Assembly: GCF_003008555.2 (NCBI RefSeq)
Contig: NZ_CP027665.1
Location: forward strand, 3,100,001-3,164,000
DNA: 64,000 nucleotides
Source of the DNA: Pukyongiella litopenaei
GTDB taxonomy: Bacteria; Pseudomonadota; Alphaproteobacteria; Rhodobacterales; Rhodobacteraceae
Direction: 5' to 3'
Shown one piece after another: positions 56,134-64,000 of the stretch. Below the pieces are notes generated by a model, which searched no databases, was not told where the DNA came from, and worked only from the letters and a program-made list of their open reading frames with translations. Each line of letters begins with the position of its first letter. The stretch's first letter is position 1. Both the position numbers and the translations under genes were made by a program.

Positions 56134-57135
56134 ATGACCGTAAGACTGGCGATCAACGGGTTCGGACGGATCGGGCGGCTGGTGCTGCGCGGCTGGCTGG
56201 AATCGGGCCGCGACGACGTTGAGATCGTCGCGATCAACGACCTCGCGCCGGCGGCGACCGGGGCGCATCTGCTGCAGTTCGACAGCGTGCACGGCCCGTT
56301 GAACCGCGATGTGGTGGTCGAGGGCGACGACCTGGTGGTGGACGGGCACCGGCTCAGGGTCTCGACCCTGCGCGATCCGGCGGCCTTGACCTGGTCTGAT
56401 GTGGATATCGCGCTGGAATGCACCGGCGTGTTCCGGTCCCATGACAAGGCCGCTGCCTACCTTGAGGCGGGGGTCGGCAAGGTGCTGATCTCGGCGCCGG
56501 GCAAGGATGTCGACAAGACCGTCGTCTACGGGGTCAACCACGGTGTGCTGACGGCGCGCGACCGGATCGTGTCGAACGCATCCTGCACCACCAACTGCCT
56601 GTCGCCGGTGGCGCTGGTGCTGGACGATGCCTTCGGGATCGAAACCGGCTACATGACCACGATCCATTCCTATACCGGCGACCAGCCGACGCTGGACACG
56701 GCGCATGGCGATCTCTACCGTGCCCGCGCCGCGGCGCTGTCGATGGTGCCGACCACCACCGGTGCCGCGCGGGCGGTGGGCGAGGTGCTGCCGCATCTCA
56801 AGGGGCGGCTCGACGGATCCGCGATCCGTGTCCCGACGCCGAACGTGTCGGCGGTGGACCTGTGTTTCATGCCGATCCGGGTGCCGACGGCCGAGGCGGT
56901 CAACGATGCGATCCGCGAGGCCGCCGCCGGGCCGCTCCGGGGCATCCTGGACGTGTGCGACCTGCCGCTGGTCTCCAGCGATTTCAACCACAACCCACAT
57001 TCGTCCATCTTTGCCACCGAACAGACCAGCGTCAGCGATGGCGGCCTGGTCCGGGTGCTGGCCTGGTATGACAATGAATGGGGGTTTTCGCTGCGCATGC
57101 TGGACACGGCCGCCGCCATGGCATCGGCGAAATGA
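56134..57135 (+). CDS. gap: Glyceraldehyde-3-phosphate dehydrogenase
   Basis: The protein has 333 residues from ATG 56134, with a GGAGAGG site; the frame upstream is the shared promoter. Signatures: INGFGRIGRLVLRG, Asp36 in AINDLAP (NAD preference), SNASCTTNC with the catalytic Cys151, THSYTGDQ-like HSYTGDQPTLD and WYDNEWGFS. Its place between the galactonate and xylose genes suggests a sugar-induced copy that takes the glyceraldehyde-3-phosphate made by DgoA and pentose breakdown. Whether it is the only gap gene cannot be told here. Confidence 0.96.
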   Translation: MTVRLAINGFGRIGRLVLRGWLESGRDDVEIVAINDLAPAATGAHLLQFDSVHGPLNRDVVVEGDDLVVDGHRLRVSTLRDPAALTWSDVDIALECTGVFRSHDKAAAYLEAGVGKVLISAPGKDVDKTVVYGVNHGVLTARDRIVSNASCTTNCLSPVALVLDDAFGIETGYMTTIHSYTGDQPTLDTAHGDLYRARAAALSMVPTTTGAARAVGEVLPHLKGRLDGSAIRVPTPNVSAVDLCFMPIRVPTAEAVNDAIREAAAGPLRGILDVCDLPLVSSDFNHNPHSSIFATEQTSVSDGGLVRVLAWYDNEWGFSLRMLDTAAAMASAK

Positions 57136-57170
57136 CGCGGGTTCACCCGCCGGGGCAGGATGCGGCGCTG

Positions 57171-57206
57171 ATTTAGTTTGACACGCGAAAAAAACATCGG
57201 GACACT
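57171..57206 (+). promoter_or_regulatory. Candidate xylB promoter with ROK-like half-site
   Basis: ATTTAGTTTGACAC (57171-57184) contains TTGACA (57178-57183), a consensus -35; the -10 17 bases later (GACACT) is weak. TTAGTTTG resembles the half-site of the ROK-type XylR operator of Bacillus, and a ROK regulator is encoded at 62862-64000. No matching inverted half is seen. Confidence 0.4.
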
Positions 57207-57229
57207 CCCGGCGGGTGAGGGGAGGTCAC

Positions 57230-58687
57230 ATGTTCATCGGTCTCGATCTTGGTACGTCGGGCGTCCGCGCGCTGCTGGTGGATGGCGGCGGCGCGGTTGT
57301 CGGTGACGCGGCGACGGGGCTTGGGGCATCACGCCCCCATCCCGGCTGGAGCGAACAGGACCCCGCTGACTGGATCGCCGCGGCACGGGCGGCACTGCGT
57401 GAGCTGGCGCAGACGTTTCCGGATCACATCGCGGCACTCAGGGGGATCGGGCTGTCGGGCCAGATGCACGGTGCCACGCTGCTGGATGACCGGGGCGCGG
57501 TGCTGCGCCCGGCGATCCTGTGGAACGACACGCGCAGCCACGAACAGGCGGCACGGCTCGATGCGGCGCCGCGGGTGCGTGCGCTGTCCGGCAACATCGT
57601 CTTTCCCGGCTTCACCGCGCCGAAGCTGCTCTGGGTGGCCGAAACCGAACCCGATACCTTCGCGTCAATCTCCAAGGTCCTGTTGCCAAAGGATTATCTT
57701 TCCTACTGGCTGACCGGTCGCGCGGTGTCCGACATGTCCGACAGCGCCGGCACGGCGTGGCTCGATACCGCTGCGCGCGACTGGTCCGACGACCTGCTGG
57801 CCGCGTCCGGGATGCGCCGGGACCAGATGCCCGCGCTGATGGAAGGCACCGGTGTCGCCGGGCCGCTGCGCGGCGATCTGGCCCGTGACCTCGGGCTGCC
57901 GGGGGATGTGCAGGTGGTGATCGGCGGCGGTGACAACGCCGCGGCGGCCTGCGGCGTCGGCGCGCTGGACGAGGGCGACGGCTTCGTGTCGCTCGGCACC
58001 TCGGGTGTGCTGCTGGCCGCGCGCGATGGCTTTGCCCCCAAACCGGACAGCGCGGTGCATACCTTCTGCCACGCGGTGCCGGAACGCTGGTACCAGATGG
58101 GGGTTATCCTGTCGGCCACCGACAGCCTGAACTGGCTGGCCGGGATCACCGGGCAGACGCCCGCCGAACTGACCGCCGGGCTGGGCGAATTGCGCGCACC
58201 GGGGCGGCTGCGGTTCCTGCCCTACCTGTCGGGCGAGCGGACCCCGCATAACGACAGTGCCGTACGGGGTGCGTTCACCGGGCTGGACATCGCGCATGGG
58301 CGCGACGACCTGACCCGCGCGGTGCTCGAAGGGGTCTGTTTCGCGCTGCGCGACAACCTCGAGGCGCTGCGGTCGACAGGGGCCGGTCTGCAGCGCGTGC
58401 TGGCCATCGGCGGCGGGGCGCGGTCGCGCTACTGGTGCGAATTGCTGGCCTGTGCGCTCGACCTGCCGGTGGACCTGCCCGAGAAAGGCGAACTGGGCGC
58501 GGCGCTGGGGGCGGCGCGGCTGGCGATCTGCGGCGTCACCGGTGCGGCGCCCGCCGATGTGATGACCCGGCCGCCCGTCGCCGAAACCCTTCAACCGCGG
58601 CCCGATCTGCGTGACGCCTTTGCCGAGGCCCATGCCGGTTTCGCCGCCGCCTATCCGGCCCTCAAGGCAATGCCCGGAGAGACATGA
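57230..58687 (+). CDS. xylB: Xylulokinase
   Basis: The protein has 485 residues from ATG 57230 after GAGGGGAGG. This FGGY kinase phosphorylates D-xylulose: [18 protein letters not shown] at the start, [48 protein letters not shown] with the catalytic Asp region, [13 protein letters not shown] and [16 protein letters not shown]. Its stop is one base before the xylA ATG. Confidence 0.95.
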   Translation: MFIGLDLGTSGVRALLVDGGGAVVGDAATGLGASRPHPGWSEQDPADWIAAARAALRELAQTFPDHIAALRGIGLSGQMHGATLLDDRGAVLRPAILWNDTRSHEQAARLDAAPRVRALSGNIVFPGFTAPKLLWVAETEPDTFASISKVLLPKDYLSYWLTGRAVSDMSDSAGTAWLDTAARDWSDDLLAASGMRRDQMPALMEGTGVAGPLRGDLARDLGLPGDVQVVIGGGDNAAAACGVGALDEGDGFVSLGTSGVLLAARDGFAPKPDSAVHTFCHAVPERWYQMGVILSATDSLNWLAGITGQTPAELTAGLGELRAPGRLRFLPYLSGERTPHNDSAVRGAFTGLDIAHGRDDLTRAVLEGVCFALRDNLEALRSTGAGLQRVLAIGGGARSRYWCELLACALDLPVDLPEKGELGAALGAARLAICGVTGAAPADVMTRPPVAETLQPRPDLRDAFAEAHAGFAAAYPALKAMPGET

Positions 58688-58688
58688 C

Positions 58689-59993
58689 ATGACCGGATTT
58701 TTTCGTGACATCGCGCCCGTCACCTACGAGGGCGCGGACAGCGACAACCCGCTGGCCTTCCGCCACTATGACCCCGACGAGCTGGTCATGGGCCGCCGGA
58801 TGGAGGACCATCTGCGCTTTGCCGTCGCCTATTGGCATTCCTTCGCATGGGAAGGCGGCGACCCCTTTGGCGGGCCGACCTTTCAGCGACCGTGGTATCC
58901 GCAGGACGACATGGCCCGCGCGAGGGACAAGGCCGACGCGGCGTTCGAGATGTTCGACATCCTGGGCCAGCCGTTTTTCTGCTGGCACGATGCCGACATC
59001 CGCCCCGAAGGCGCGACATTTGCCGAGAGCCTGCGCAACCTCGAAGAGATCACCGATTACTTCGCGCAGAAGATGGAGGGCCGGAAGGTCCGGCTGCTGT
59101 GGGGCACCGCCAACATGTTCAGCCATCGCCGGTTCATGGCCGGCGCGGCGACCAACCCGGACCCGGACGTGTTTGCCTGGGCGGCGGCGACGGTCAAGAC
59201 CTGCATGGACGCCACGCAGAAACTGGGCGGGCAGAACTATGTGCTCTGGGGCGGGCGCGAAGGCTATGAAACCCTGCTGAACACCGACCTGGGCCGGGAA
59301 CTGGACCATATGGGCCGGTTCCTGTCGATGGTGGTCGACTACAAGCACAAGATCGGTTTCGAGGGGGCGATCCTGGTCGAGCCCAAGCCGCAGGAGCCGT
59401 CGAAACACCAGTATGATTTCGACGTGGCCACCTGCATCGGGTTCCTGCGCAAATACGGGCTGGAAAACGAGGTCAGGCTGAATATCGAACAGGGGCACGC
59501 GATCCTGGCCGGGCATTCGTTCGAACACGAACTGGCACTGGCCGCGGCCGAGGGCATGCTGGGCAGCATCGACATGAACCGCAACGACTATCAGTCCGGC
59601 TGGGATACCGACCAGTTTCCCAACACCGTGCCCGAGGTCGCGCTGGCCTATTATCACGTCCTGAAATCGGGCGGTTTCACCACCGGCGGCACCAATTTCG
59701 ATGCCAGGCTGCGGCGGCAGTCGCTGGACGCGCAGGACCTGATCGCCGCGCATGTGGGCGCGATGGACGTATGCGCGCGCGGGTTGAAATCCGCCGCCGC
59801 GATGATCGGGGATGGCGGGCTCGAGGCGGCGCTGGCCGACCGCTACGCCGGGTGGGACAACCCGCAGGCGCAGGCGATGCTGACCAGCGATCTCGATACG
59901 ATCTTTGACCGCGTGTGCTCTGGCGAGATCGACCCGCAGCCCCGTTCGGGACGCCAGGAGATGCTGGAAAACTACGTCAACCAATTTGTCTGA
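58689..59993 (+). CDS. xylA: Xylose isomerase
   Basis: The protein has 434 residues from ATG 58689, the normal length for class II xylose isomerases. Visible parts: [32 protein letters not shown] (catalytic His), [36 protein letters not shown] (metal Glu/Lys), [18 protein letters not shown] and [20 protein letters not shown]. It converts D-xylose to D-xylulose in the cytosol. Confidence 0.97.
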   Translation: MTGFFRDIAPVTYEGADSDNPLAFRHYDPDELVMGRRMEDHLRFAVAYWHSFAWEGGDPFGGPTFQRPWYPQDDMARARDKADAAFEMFDILGQPFFCWHDADIRPEGATFAESLRNLEEITDYFAQKMEGRKVRLLWGTANMFSHRRFMAGAATNPDPDVFAWAAATVKTCMDATQKLGGQNYVLWGGREGYETLLNTDLGRELDHMGRFLSMVVDYKHKIGFEGAILVEPKPQEPSKHQYDFDVATCIGFLRKYGLENEVRLNIEQGHAILAGHSFEHELALAAAEGMLGSIDMNRNDYQSGWDTDQFPNTVPEVALAYYHVLKSGGFTTGGTNFDARLRRQSLDAQDLIAAHVGAMDVCARGLKSAAAMIGDGGLEAALADRYAGWDNPQAQAMLTSDLDTIFDRVCSGEIDPQPRSGRQEMLENYVNQFV

Positions 59994-59996
59994 GCG

Positions 59997-61337
59997 ATGA
60001 GAGCGGGCCGACACGGTGCATTGCGGCGGCAGGCCGGGGCAGGGGGCGGCCTCGTCATCTGGCTGCTGGTGGCGGGGCTGGCCGTTGCCGGGCCGTTGCC
60101 GGATGCGGATGCCGTGTTCCCCGAACCGGACATGGCGCGGGTCGAGCTTGGCCGGCTGCTGTTCTACGACCCGATCCTGAGCGGCGCGAAAACCGTGTCC
60201 TGCGCCACCTGTCACCATCCGCGCTTTGCCACCGGGGACGGGGTGTCGCTGGGGCTGGGCGATGGCGGCACCGGACTGGGGCCGGATCGCGGCCCTGATC
60301 CCGCCAACCCGCCGGAACAGCGCATCCCGCGCAATGCGCCCGCCCTGTTCAACCTCGGCGCCGCGCAGTTCACCACCCTGTTCCATGACGGGCGGCTGGA
60401 ACTGGACCCGGACCGCGCGGGCGGCATCCGGACCCCGCTGGGCGCGGACATGGCGCGGGGCTTTGCCTCGGTGCTGTCGGCGCAGGCGATGTTCCCGGTG
60501 CTGTCCGGCGATGAAATGGCCGGGCATTACTCCGAGAACGACGTGGCGCAGGCGGTGCGGCAGGGGTTGCTGGCCGAACCGGGCGGGGCCTGGGATATCC
60601 TGTCGGCGCGGGTGGCGGCGATACCGGACTATCGCACCTCGTTCGACGCGGTGATCGGGTCCCGCGACATCCGTTTCACCGACATCGCCAACGTGATTGC
60701 CGATTTCATCGCGTTCGAATGGCGGGCCGATGACAGCGCCTTTGACCGGTATCTGCGTGAAGGCACGGCGCTACCGCAGGCCGCCGCCCGTGGCATGGCG
60801 CTGTTCTATGGCGCGGCGGGCTGTGACGGCTGCCACGCGGGCCAGTTCCAGACCGATCATGGATTTCACGCCATCGCCATGCCCCAGATCGGCCCCGGCA
60901 AGGCGGCGCGGTTCGAGCGCCACAACCGCGATACCGGCCGGATGCGGGTGACGGGAGAGGCGCGCGATGCCTATGCCTTTCGCACCCCGTCGCTGCGCAA
61001 CGTGACGCGCACCGCGCCCTATGGCCATGCGGGCGCCTTTGCCACGCTCGACGGGGTGATCCGCCACCATCTCGATCCGGTTGCGTCGCTGCGCGCCTAT
61101 GACCCGGCGCAGGCGTCGCTGCCGGGGGCAGCGTTCGGCAGCGACCGCGCGGTTATGGGTGATGCGGCCGAAGTCACGGCCATCGCGGCGGCCAACAGGC
61201 TGGGTTCCCGATCTCTGGGCGAGGCCGAGATCGCCGACCTGCTCGCCTTTCTTGCCGCGCTGACGGATGAGACCGCGCTTGCCGGGCGGCTGGGGGTTCC
61301 GGCCCGCGTGCCCAGCGGCCTGCCGGTCGATCAGTAG
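59997..61337 (+). CDS. Di-heme cytochrome c peroxidase (MauG/CCP family)
   Basis: The 446-residue protein starts 3 bases after xylA with a signal/anchor segment (LVIWLLVAGLAVAGPL, about 19-34). Heme 1 binds at CATCH (Cys69, Cys72, His73) and heme 2 at CDGCH (Cys276, Cys279, His280). FRTPSLRNVTRTAPYGHAGAF matches the CCP/MauG C-terminal region. The family includes peroxidases and enzymes that oxidise residues in partner proteins. A role in xylose use is not obvious. It is convergent with a secreted FG-GAP protein, overlapping by 7 bases. Confidence 0.9.
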   Translation: MRAGRHGALRRQAGAGGGLVIWLLVAGLAVAGPLPDADAVFPEPDMARVELGRLLFYDPILSGAKTVSCATCHHPRFATGDGVSLGLGDGGTGLGPDRGPDPANPPEQRIPRNAPALFNLGAAQFTTLFHDGRLELDPDRAGGIRTPLGADMARGFASVLSAQAMFPVLSGDEMAGHYSENDVAQAVRQGLLAEPGGAWDILSARVAAIPDYRTSFDAVIGSRDIRFTDIANVIADFIAFEWRADDSAFDRYLREGTALPQAAARGMALFYGAAGCDGCHAGQFQTDHGFHAIAMPQIGPGKAARFERHNRDTGRMRVTGEARDAYAFRTPSLRNVTRTAPYGHAGAFATLDGVIRHHLDPVASLRAYDPAQASLPGAAFGSDRAVMGDAAEVTAIAAANRLGSRSLGEAEIADLLAFLAALTDETALAGRLGVPARVPSGLPVDQ

Positions 61338-62872
61338 GACACGGCGAGCGCGTCGCCGTCGCGCCGCAATACCACCTGCCGGTTCGCCGGGATCTCCTGC
61401 CAGCCCGACACCGTCCCGTCGGGCCAGGTCACCCGCAGCCGGGCCGATCCGGCCGGTCCCAGCCCGAAATGCTCGGGCAGGGCGGTGCCGCCCGCATGGC
61501 CGCCGCCGACGGTGATCTCGCGCAGCTGCCGCCGCCCGCCGGTTTCCAGTTCGATCCACGCACCCACCGCGTTCACGTTCGGCCCCTGCTGCGCCAGCGA
61601 CACCGCCAGCCAGTGGCCCGGTCCGCCGGTCACGTTCCGCCAGACCTCTAGCGGCGCGCGGCGGTTCACCACCGCCACGTCCAGCCACCCGTCGCCGTTC
61701 AGGTCGGCCAGGGCTGCGCCGCGCCCGCGATGCAGGCTGGCCAGCCCCGCCGCGCCGCCCGCTTCGGCGAACCGTCCGCCGGGGCCCTGCATCAACAGGT
61801 TGTTGGGGTCGTCATGGGCGCTGTCGGGCATCGCCTGCACATTGCCCTTGGCGATGAAGACATCGTCGCGCCCGTCATTGTCCACGTCGCCAAAGGCCAC
61901 ATGCCAGCCGGTCGAGGGCCGCCCGTCACCGCCCAGATAGGGCCGGTGCGCGGTGGTACCCATCTCATAGGGCACGTCTTCATAGGCCGGTCCGGCCGCT
62001 CCGGCCACCCGCCGCTGCAGCCGCTGGTCGCCCATCGAGGTCAGGAACACCTCGGCCAGCCCGTCGCCATCCAGATCGCGCTGGGCGATGCCCATGCCCC
62101 AGAGCTGGTGACTGCGCCAGCCATCCCCGGCACCGTAGAGCCGGGGGGCCTCCTCCATCGCCCACATCTGTTCGCCGCCGCCGGTGACATAGTAATGGCG
62201 GTCATTGCTGATGCGCAGGTCGGCCCGTCCGCGCCGGTCCCAGTCGGTGAACAGCATCGACAGCGGGCAGAACCCCGGCGACAGGTCCCGCGGCGGGCCA
62301 TACCGCGCGCCTTCGGGCCGATAGAGCCGGTTCACATCGCAGGCGCGGAACGGGCCGTCGGGGTCGGTTCGGTCGACATAGTTGCCGAAGGCCAGCGTCG
62401 GCAGGCCGGAGGCCGGTTCCCAGGTGGCGGAAAAACCCGTAGTCCATCGGTCATCGCTGTCAAAGCCCAGATCGTCGAACGGGGCAAAGATGCAGTTGTC
62501 GCCGCCGCGGAACAGGCGGTTCTCGCCCACCCGCAACACCGCCAGGTCCAGCTGCCCGTCGCCGTCGATGTCCAGCGGATAGGCGCCCGTCACGCCGGTC
62601 AGCGCCAGCGCCCCGGGCGTGTCGGCGACAAAGGCCGGATCGCCCATCGGCACCGACCGGTTGCGCAGCAGCATGGCCGGGGCGCTGCCGCCGGCGGCAT
62701 AAAGCTCGGGCAGGCGGTCGCCGTCGCAGTCGAACACCGCCAGCCCGCCGCCCACGAAATGTTCCCAGCCGCCCGAATAGACATGCGCGGGCATGTCCAC
62801 CGGGCGGAACAGCGGATCGGCGGCGGCCGACGCGGCCAGCAGCACCGCGATGACGGTCGCTTCAGCCTGCAT
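61331..62872 (-). CDS. Secreted FG-GAP/VCBS repeat protein with ASPIC/UnbV domain (CRTAC1-like)
   Basis: The 513-residue product has a signal peptide (MQAEATVIAVLLAASAAADP) and repeated calcium-binding propeller motifs: FDCDGDRLPELYAAGG, LDIDGDGQLDLAVLR, RDLDGDGLAEVFLTS, GDVDNDGRDDVFIAKG and ADLNGDGWLDVAVVN. It closes with a UnbV/ASPIC domain (GPNVNAVGAWIELETGGRRQLREITVGGGHAGG, FGLGPAGSARLRVTWPDG). It acts outside the cytoplasm; the family's function is not established. Its start lies inside the end of the ROK gene. Confidence 0.9.
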   Translation of the reverse strand: MQAEATVIAVLLAASAAADPLFRPVDMPAHVYSGGWEHFVGGGLAVFDCDGDRLPELYAAGGSAPAMLLRNRSVPMGDPAFVADTPGALALTGVTGAYPLDIDGDGQLDLAVLRVGENRLFRGGDNCIFAPFDDLGFDSDDRWTTGFSATWEPASGLPTLAFGNYVDRTDPDGPFRACDVNRLYRPEGARYGPPRDLSPGFCPLSMLFTDWDRRGRADLRISNDRHYYVTGGGEQMWAMEEAPRLYGAGDGWRSHQLWGMGIAQRDLDGDGLAEVFLTSMGDQRLQRRVAGAAGPAYEDVPYEMGTTAHRPYLGGDGRPSTGWHVAFGDVDNDGRDDVFIAKGNVQAMPDSAHDDPNNLLMQGPGGRFAEAGGAAGLASLHRGRGAALADLNGDGWLDVAVVNRRAPLEVWRNVTGGPGHWLAVSLAQQGPNVNAVGAWIELETGGRRQLREITVGGGHAGGTALPEHFGLGPAGSARLRVTWPDGTVSGWQEIPANRQVVLRRDGDALAVSY

Positions 62873-64000
62873 TGTCGGCCATCCCAGCCAGCGCCAGGTC
62901 GGTCACCTGGTCCAGCGCATAGGCCGCCGCGCCGCGCGCCCACATCAGGTTACCCCATTTGTGGATCACCACCTCGGGCGGCGGCTTGTCCACCTGCACG
63001 ATGGAACGCCGCATCGCCTCGATCACCGCGTCGGCATAGAGATGGTCGAACTGCATCTGTTCGCCGGCCAGTATGATCAGGTCGGGATCGAAGATGTTGA
63101 CCAGGTTCGCCAGCCCCATCGCAAAGACCCGGCCCGAACGGTCGAGGATCGACCGGGCCGAGGCATCGCCCGCCCGCGCCGCCGACAGCAGCGCCTGCAT
63201 CCGGGCCTCTGTCCCCGCGCCGGGATCGCCCGCGCCGGGCACGGTCAGCGCCTCGCGCAGCAGCGCGTAATCGGCCACATAGGCCTCGAGACAGCCGCGC
63301 TGGCCGCAGCGGCACAGCGCGCCTTCGAAATGCACCTTGGTGTGGCCGAACTCTGCCCCGCAGCCCCGCGTGCCGCGATAGAGCGTGCCGCCGATCACCA
63401 GCCCCAGCCCGACGCCGCTTTCGATGGTGACGACGATGAAATCGTCACGGCCGCGCCCCAGCCCGAACCCCTGTTCGGCCACGGCCACCAGGTTGGCGTC
63501 GTTGTCGACGAAGACCGGGATGCCGAGGTGATCCGACAGCAACGCGCCCAGCGGGATGTTGCGGTCCGACAGGGACGGCGACCAGTAGACGAAGCCGCGC
63601 GCCGCCTCGACCACGCCGGCGATGCCCACACCGATACCCGACAGGTCGGCCAGCGTCCGGTCCGCCTGCGCTGTCAGCCGGTCCAGCGCGGCGCCGATTT
63701 CGGTGGCGAGCTGCCCGGGCGACTGGGTCGACGCGGGCATCCGGGTTTCCAGTTCCGCCAGCTCGGCGCCTGCGAAATCCATCAGCACCAGCGACAGTTT
63801 GCGGTCGCTCAGCTTCATCCCCGCCAGCAGATGTGCCTTGCCGCGTATCCTGAGATCGACGCGGGGGCGGCCGCGGCGGCTGTCCGGGGAAGAATCGGTG
63901 CGCGCGACCTCTTCGATCAGCCCGTGCGACAGCAGCTCGGCGGTGATCGTGGTTACCGTTGCGCGACTGATTCCGGTGCGGTCGGCCAGTTCGATACGCG
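62862..64000 (-). CDS. ROK-family transcriptional regulator (XylR/NagC type), 5' end missing
   Basis: About 378 residues are visible, and the frame runs off the window at its start. The first visible part is the winged helix-turn-helix (RIELADRTGISRATVTTITAELLSHGLIEEV), then RGRPRVDLRI, followed by the ROK sugar-kinase-like domain: GIGVGIAGVVEAARGFVYWSPSL, VDNDANLVAVAEQGFG, the ROK zinc motif CRCGQRGCLEAYV and DLIILAGEQMQF. It is probably the xylose-responsive repressor of xylAB, from its position. Confidence 0.93.
   Translation of the reverse strand, partial: RIELADRTGISRATVTTITAELLSHGLIEEVARTDSSPDSRRGRPRVDLRIRGKAHLLAGMKLSDRKLSLVLMDFAGAELAELETRMPASTQSPGQLATEIGAALDRLTAQADRTLADLSGIGVGIAGVVEAARGFVYWSPSLSDRNIPLGALLSDHLGIPVFVDNDANLVAVAEQGFGLGRGRDDFIVVTIESGVGLGLVIGGTLYRGTRGCGAEFGHTKVHFEGALCRCGQRGCLEAYVADYALLREALTVPGAGDPGAGTEARMQALLSAARAGDASARSILDRSGRVFAMGLANLVNIFDPDLIILAGEQMQFDHLYADAVIEAMRRSIVQVDKPPPEVVIHKWGNLMWARGAAAYALDQVTDLALAGMADNAG

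Noticed and set aside
1-64000. CRISPR arrays, insertion sequences, prophage, tRNA or rRNA genes
   Set aside because: I saw no regularly spaced direct repeats, transposase or integrase motifs, or tRNA-like cloverleaf sequences; a dedicated tRNA or repeat scan could still find something small.

Overview
The window is high-GC DNA, packed almost wall to wall with genes. It looks like a chromosomal segment of an alphaproteobacterium of the Rhodobacteraceae (Roseobacter group). Grounds: peptide ABC and TRAP importers, an ArsR-Acr3 pair, trpA divergent from ychF, a moxR/DUF58/DUF4159 block beside DUF1285, and an intergenic motif at about 29301-29354 of a type I remember from Rhodobacterales. There is no rRNA, tRNA, CRISPR array, insertion sequence or phage gene that I can support. 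No stretch over 300 bases lacks a gene; the longest gaps (about 190-225 bases at 34421-34641, 52214-52401 and 55911-56133) are promoter regions between divergent genes.

Layout. 1-2140: a partial unknown gene and a large two-part glycosyltransferase. 2240-6533: an RND efflux pump and its adaptor. 6633-16902: a long leftward operon for uptake and breakdown of proline/hydroxyproline peptides (dipeptide ABC transporter, M24 Xaa-Pro-type peptidase, proline-racemase-family enzyme, FAD D-amino-acid dehydrogenase) with an AtoE-type carrier inside it. 17038-26770: a divergent RpiR regulator, then an N-formylglutamate amidohydrolase-like gene, a TRAP transporter with a DUF4336 protein, a terminator, and glutamine-synthetase-like, aldehyde dehydrogenase and iron alcohol dehydrogenase genes. 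I read the last three as a possible gamma-glutamyl route for an amino alcohol.

26795-38296: mostly housekeeping and accessory genes: idi, an alpha/beta hydrolase, a P1 peptidase, an SDR, arfB, a queuosine-precursor transporter, an overlapping UMF1/mepA/esterase-phytase trio, yggT, recQ, yaaA and a VOC protein. 38324-41671: a soluble hybrid histidine kinase divergent from a secreted FAH-fold protein. 41729-49079: the moxR-DUF58-DUF4159-membrane protein operon and DUF1285. 49105-50566: an arsenic pair with an operator lying over the arsR start codon. 50611-53499: hydroxypyruvate isomerase, trpA, ychF.

53537-64000: sugar catabolism. A leftward operon dgoK-dgoA-SMP-30 lactonase makes pyruvate and glyceraldehyde-3-phosphate from a 2-keto-3-deoxygalactonate route. 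A divergent GAPDH follows, with a LacI-type operator between them. Then xylB-xylA are followed 3 bases later by a di-heme peroxidase (MauG/CCP family), convergent with a secreted FG-GAP/UnbV protein, and a ROK regulator that runs off the end.

The most interesting points are the proline-racemase homologue with Ser and Thr at both catalytic cysteine positions, the amino-alcohol hypothesis, the apparently leaderless arsR, the secreted FAH-fold protein, and the di-heme peroxidase next to a secreted partner. All functional assignments rest on reading motifs and context; no database search was run.
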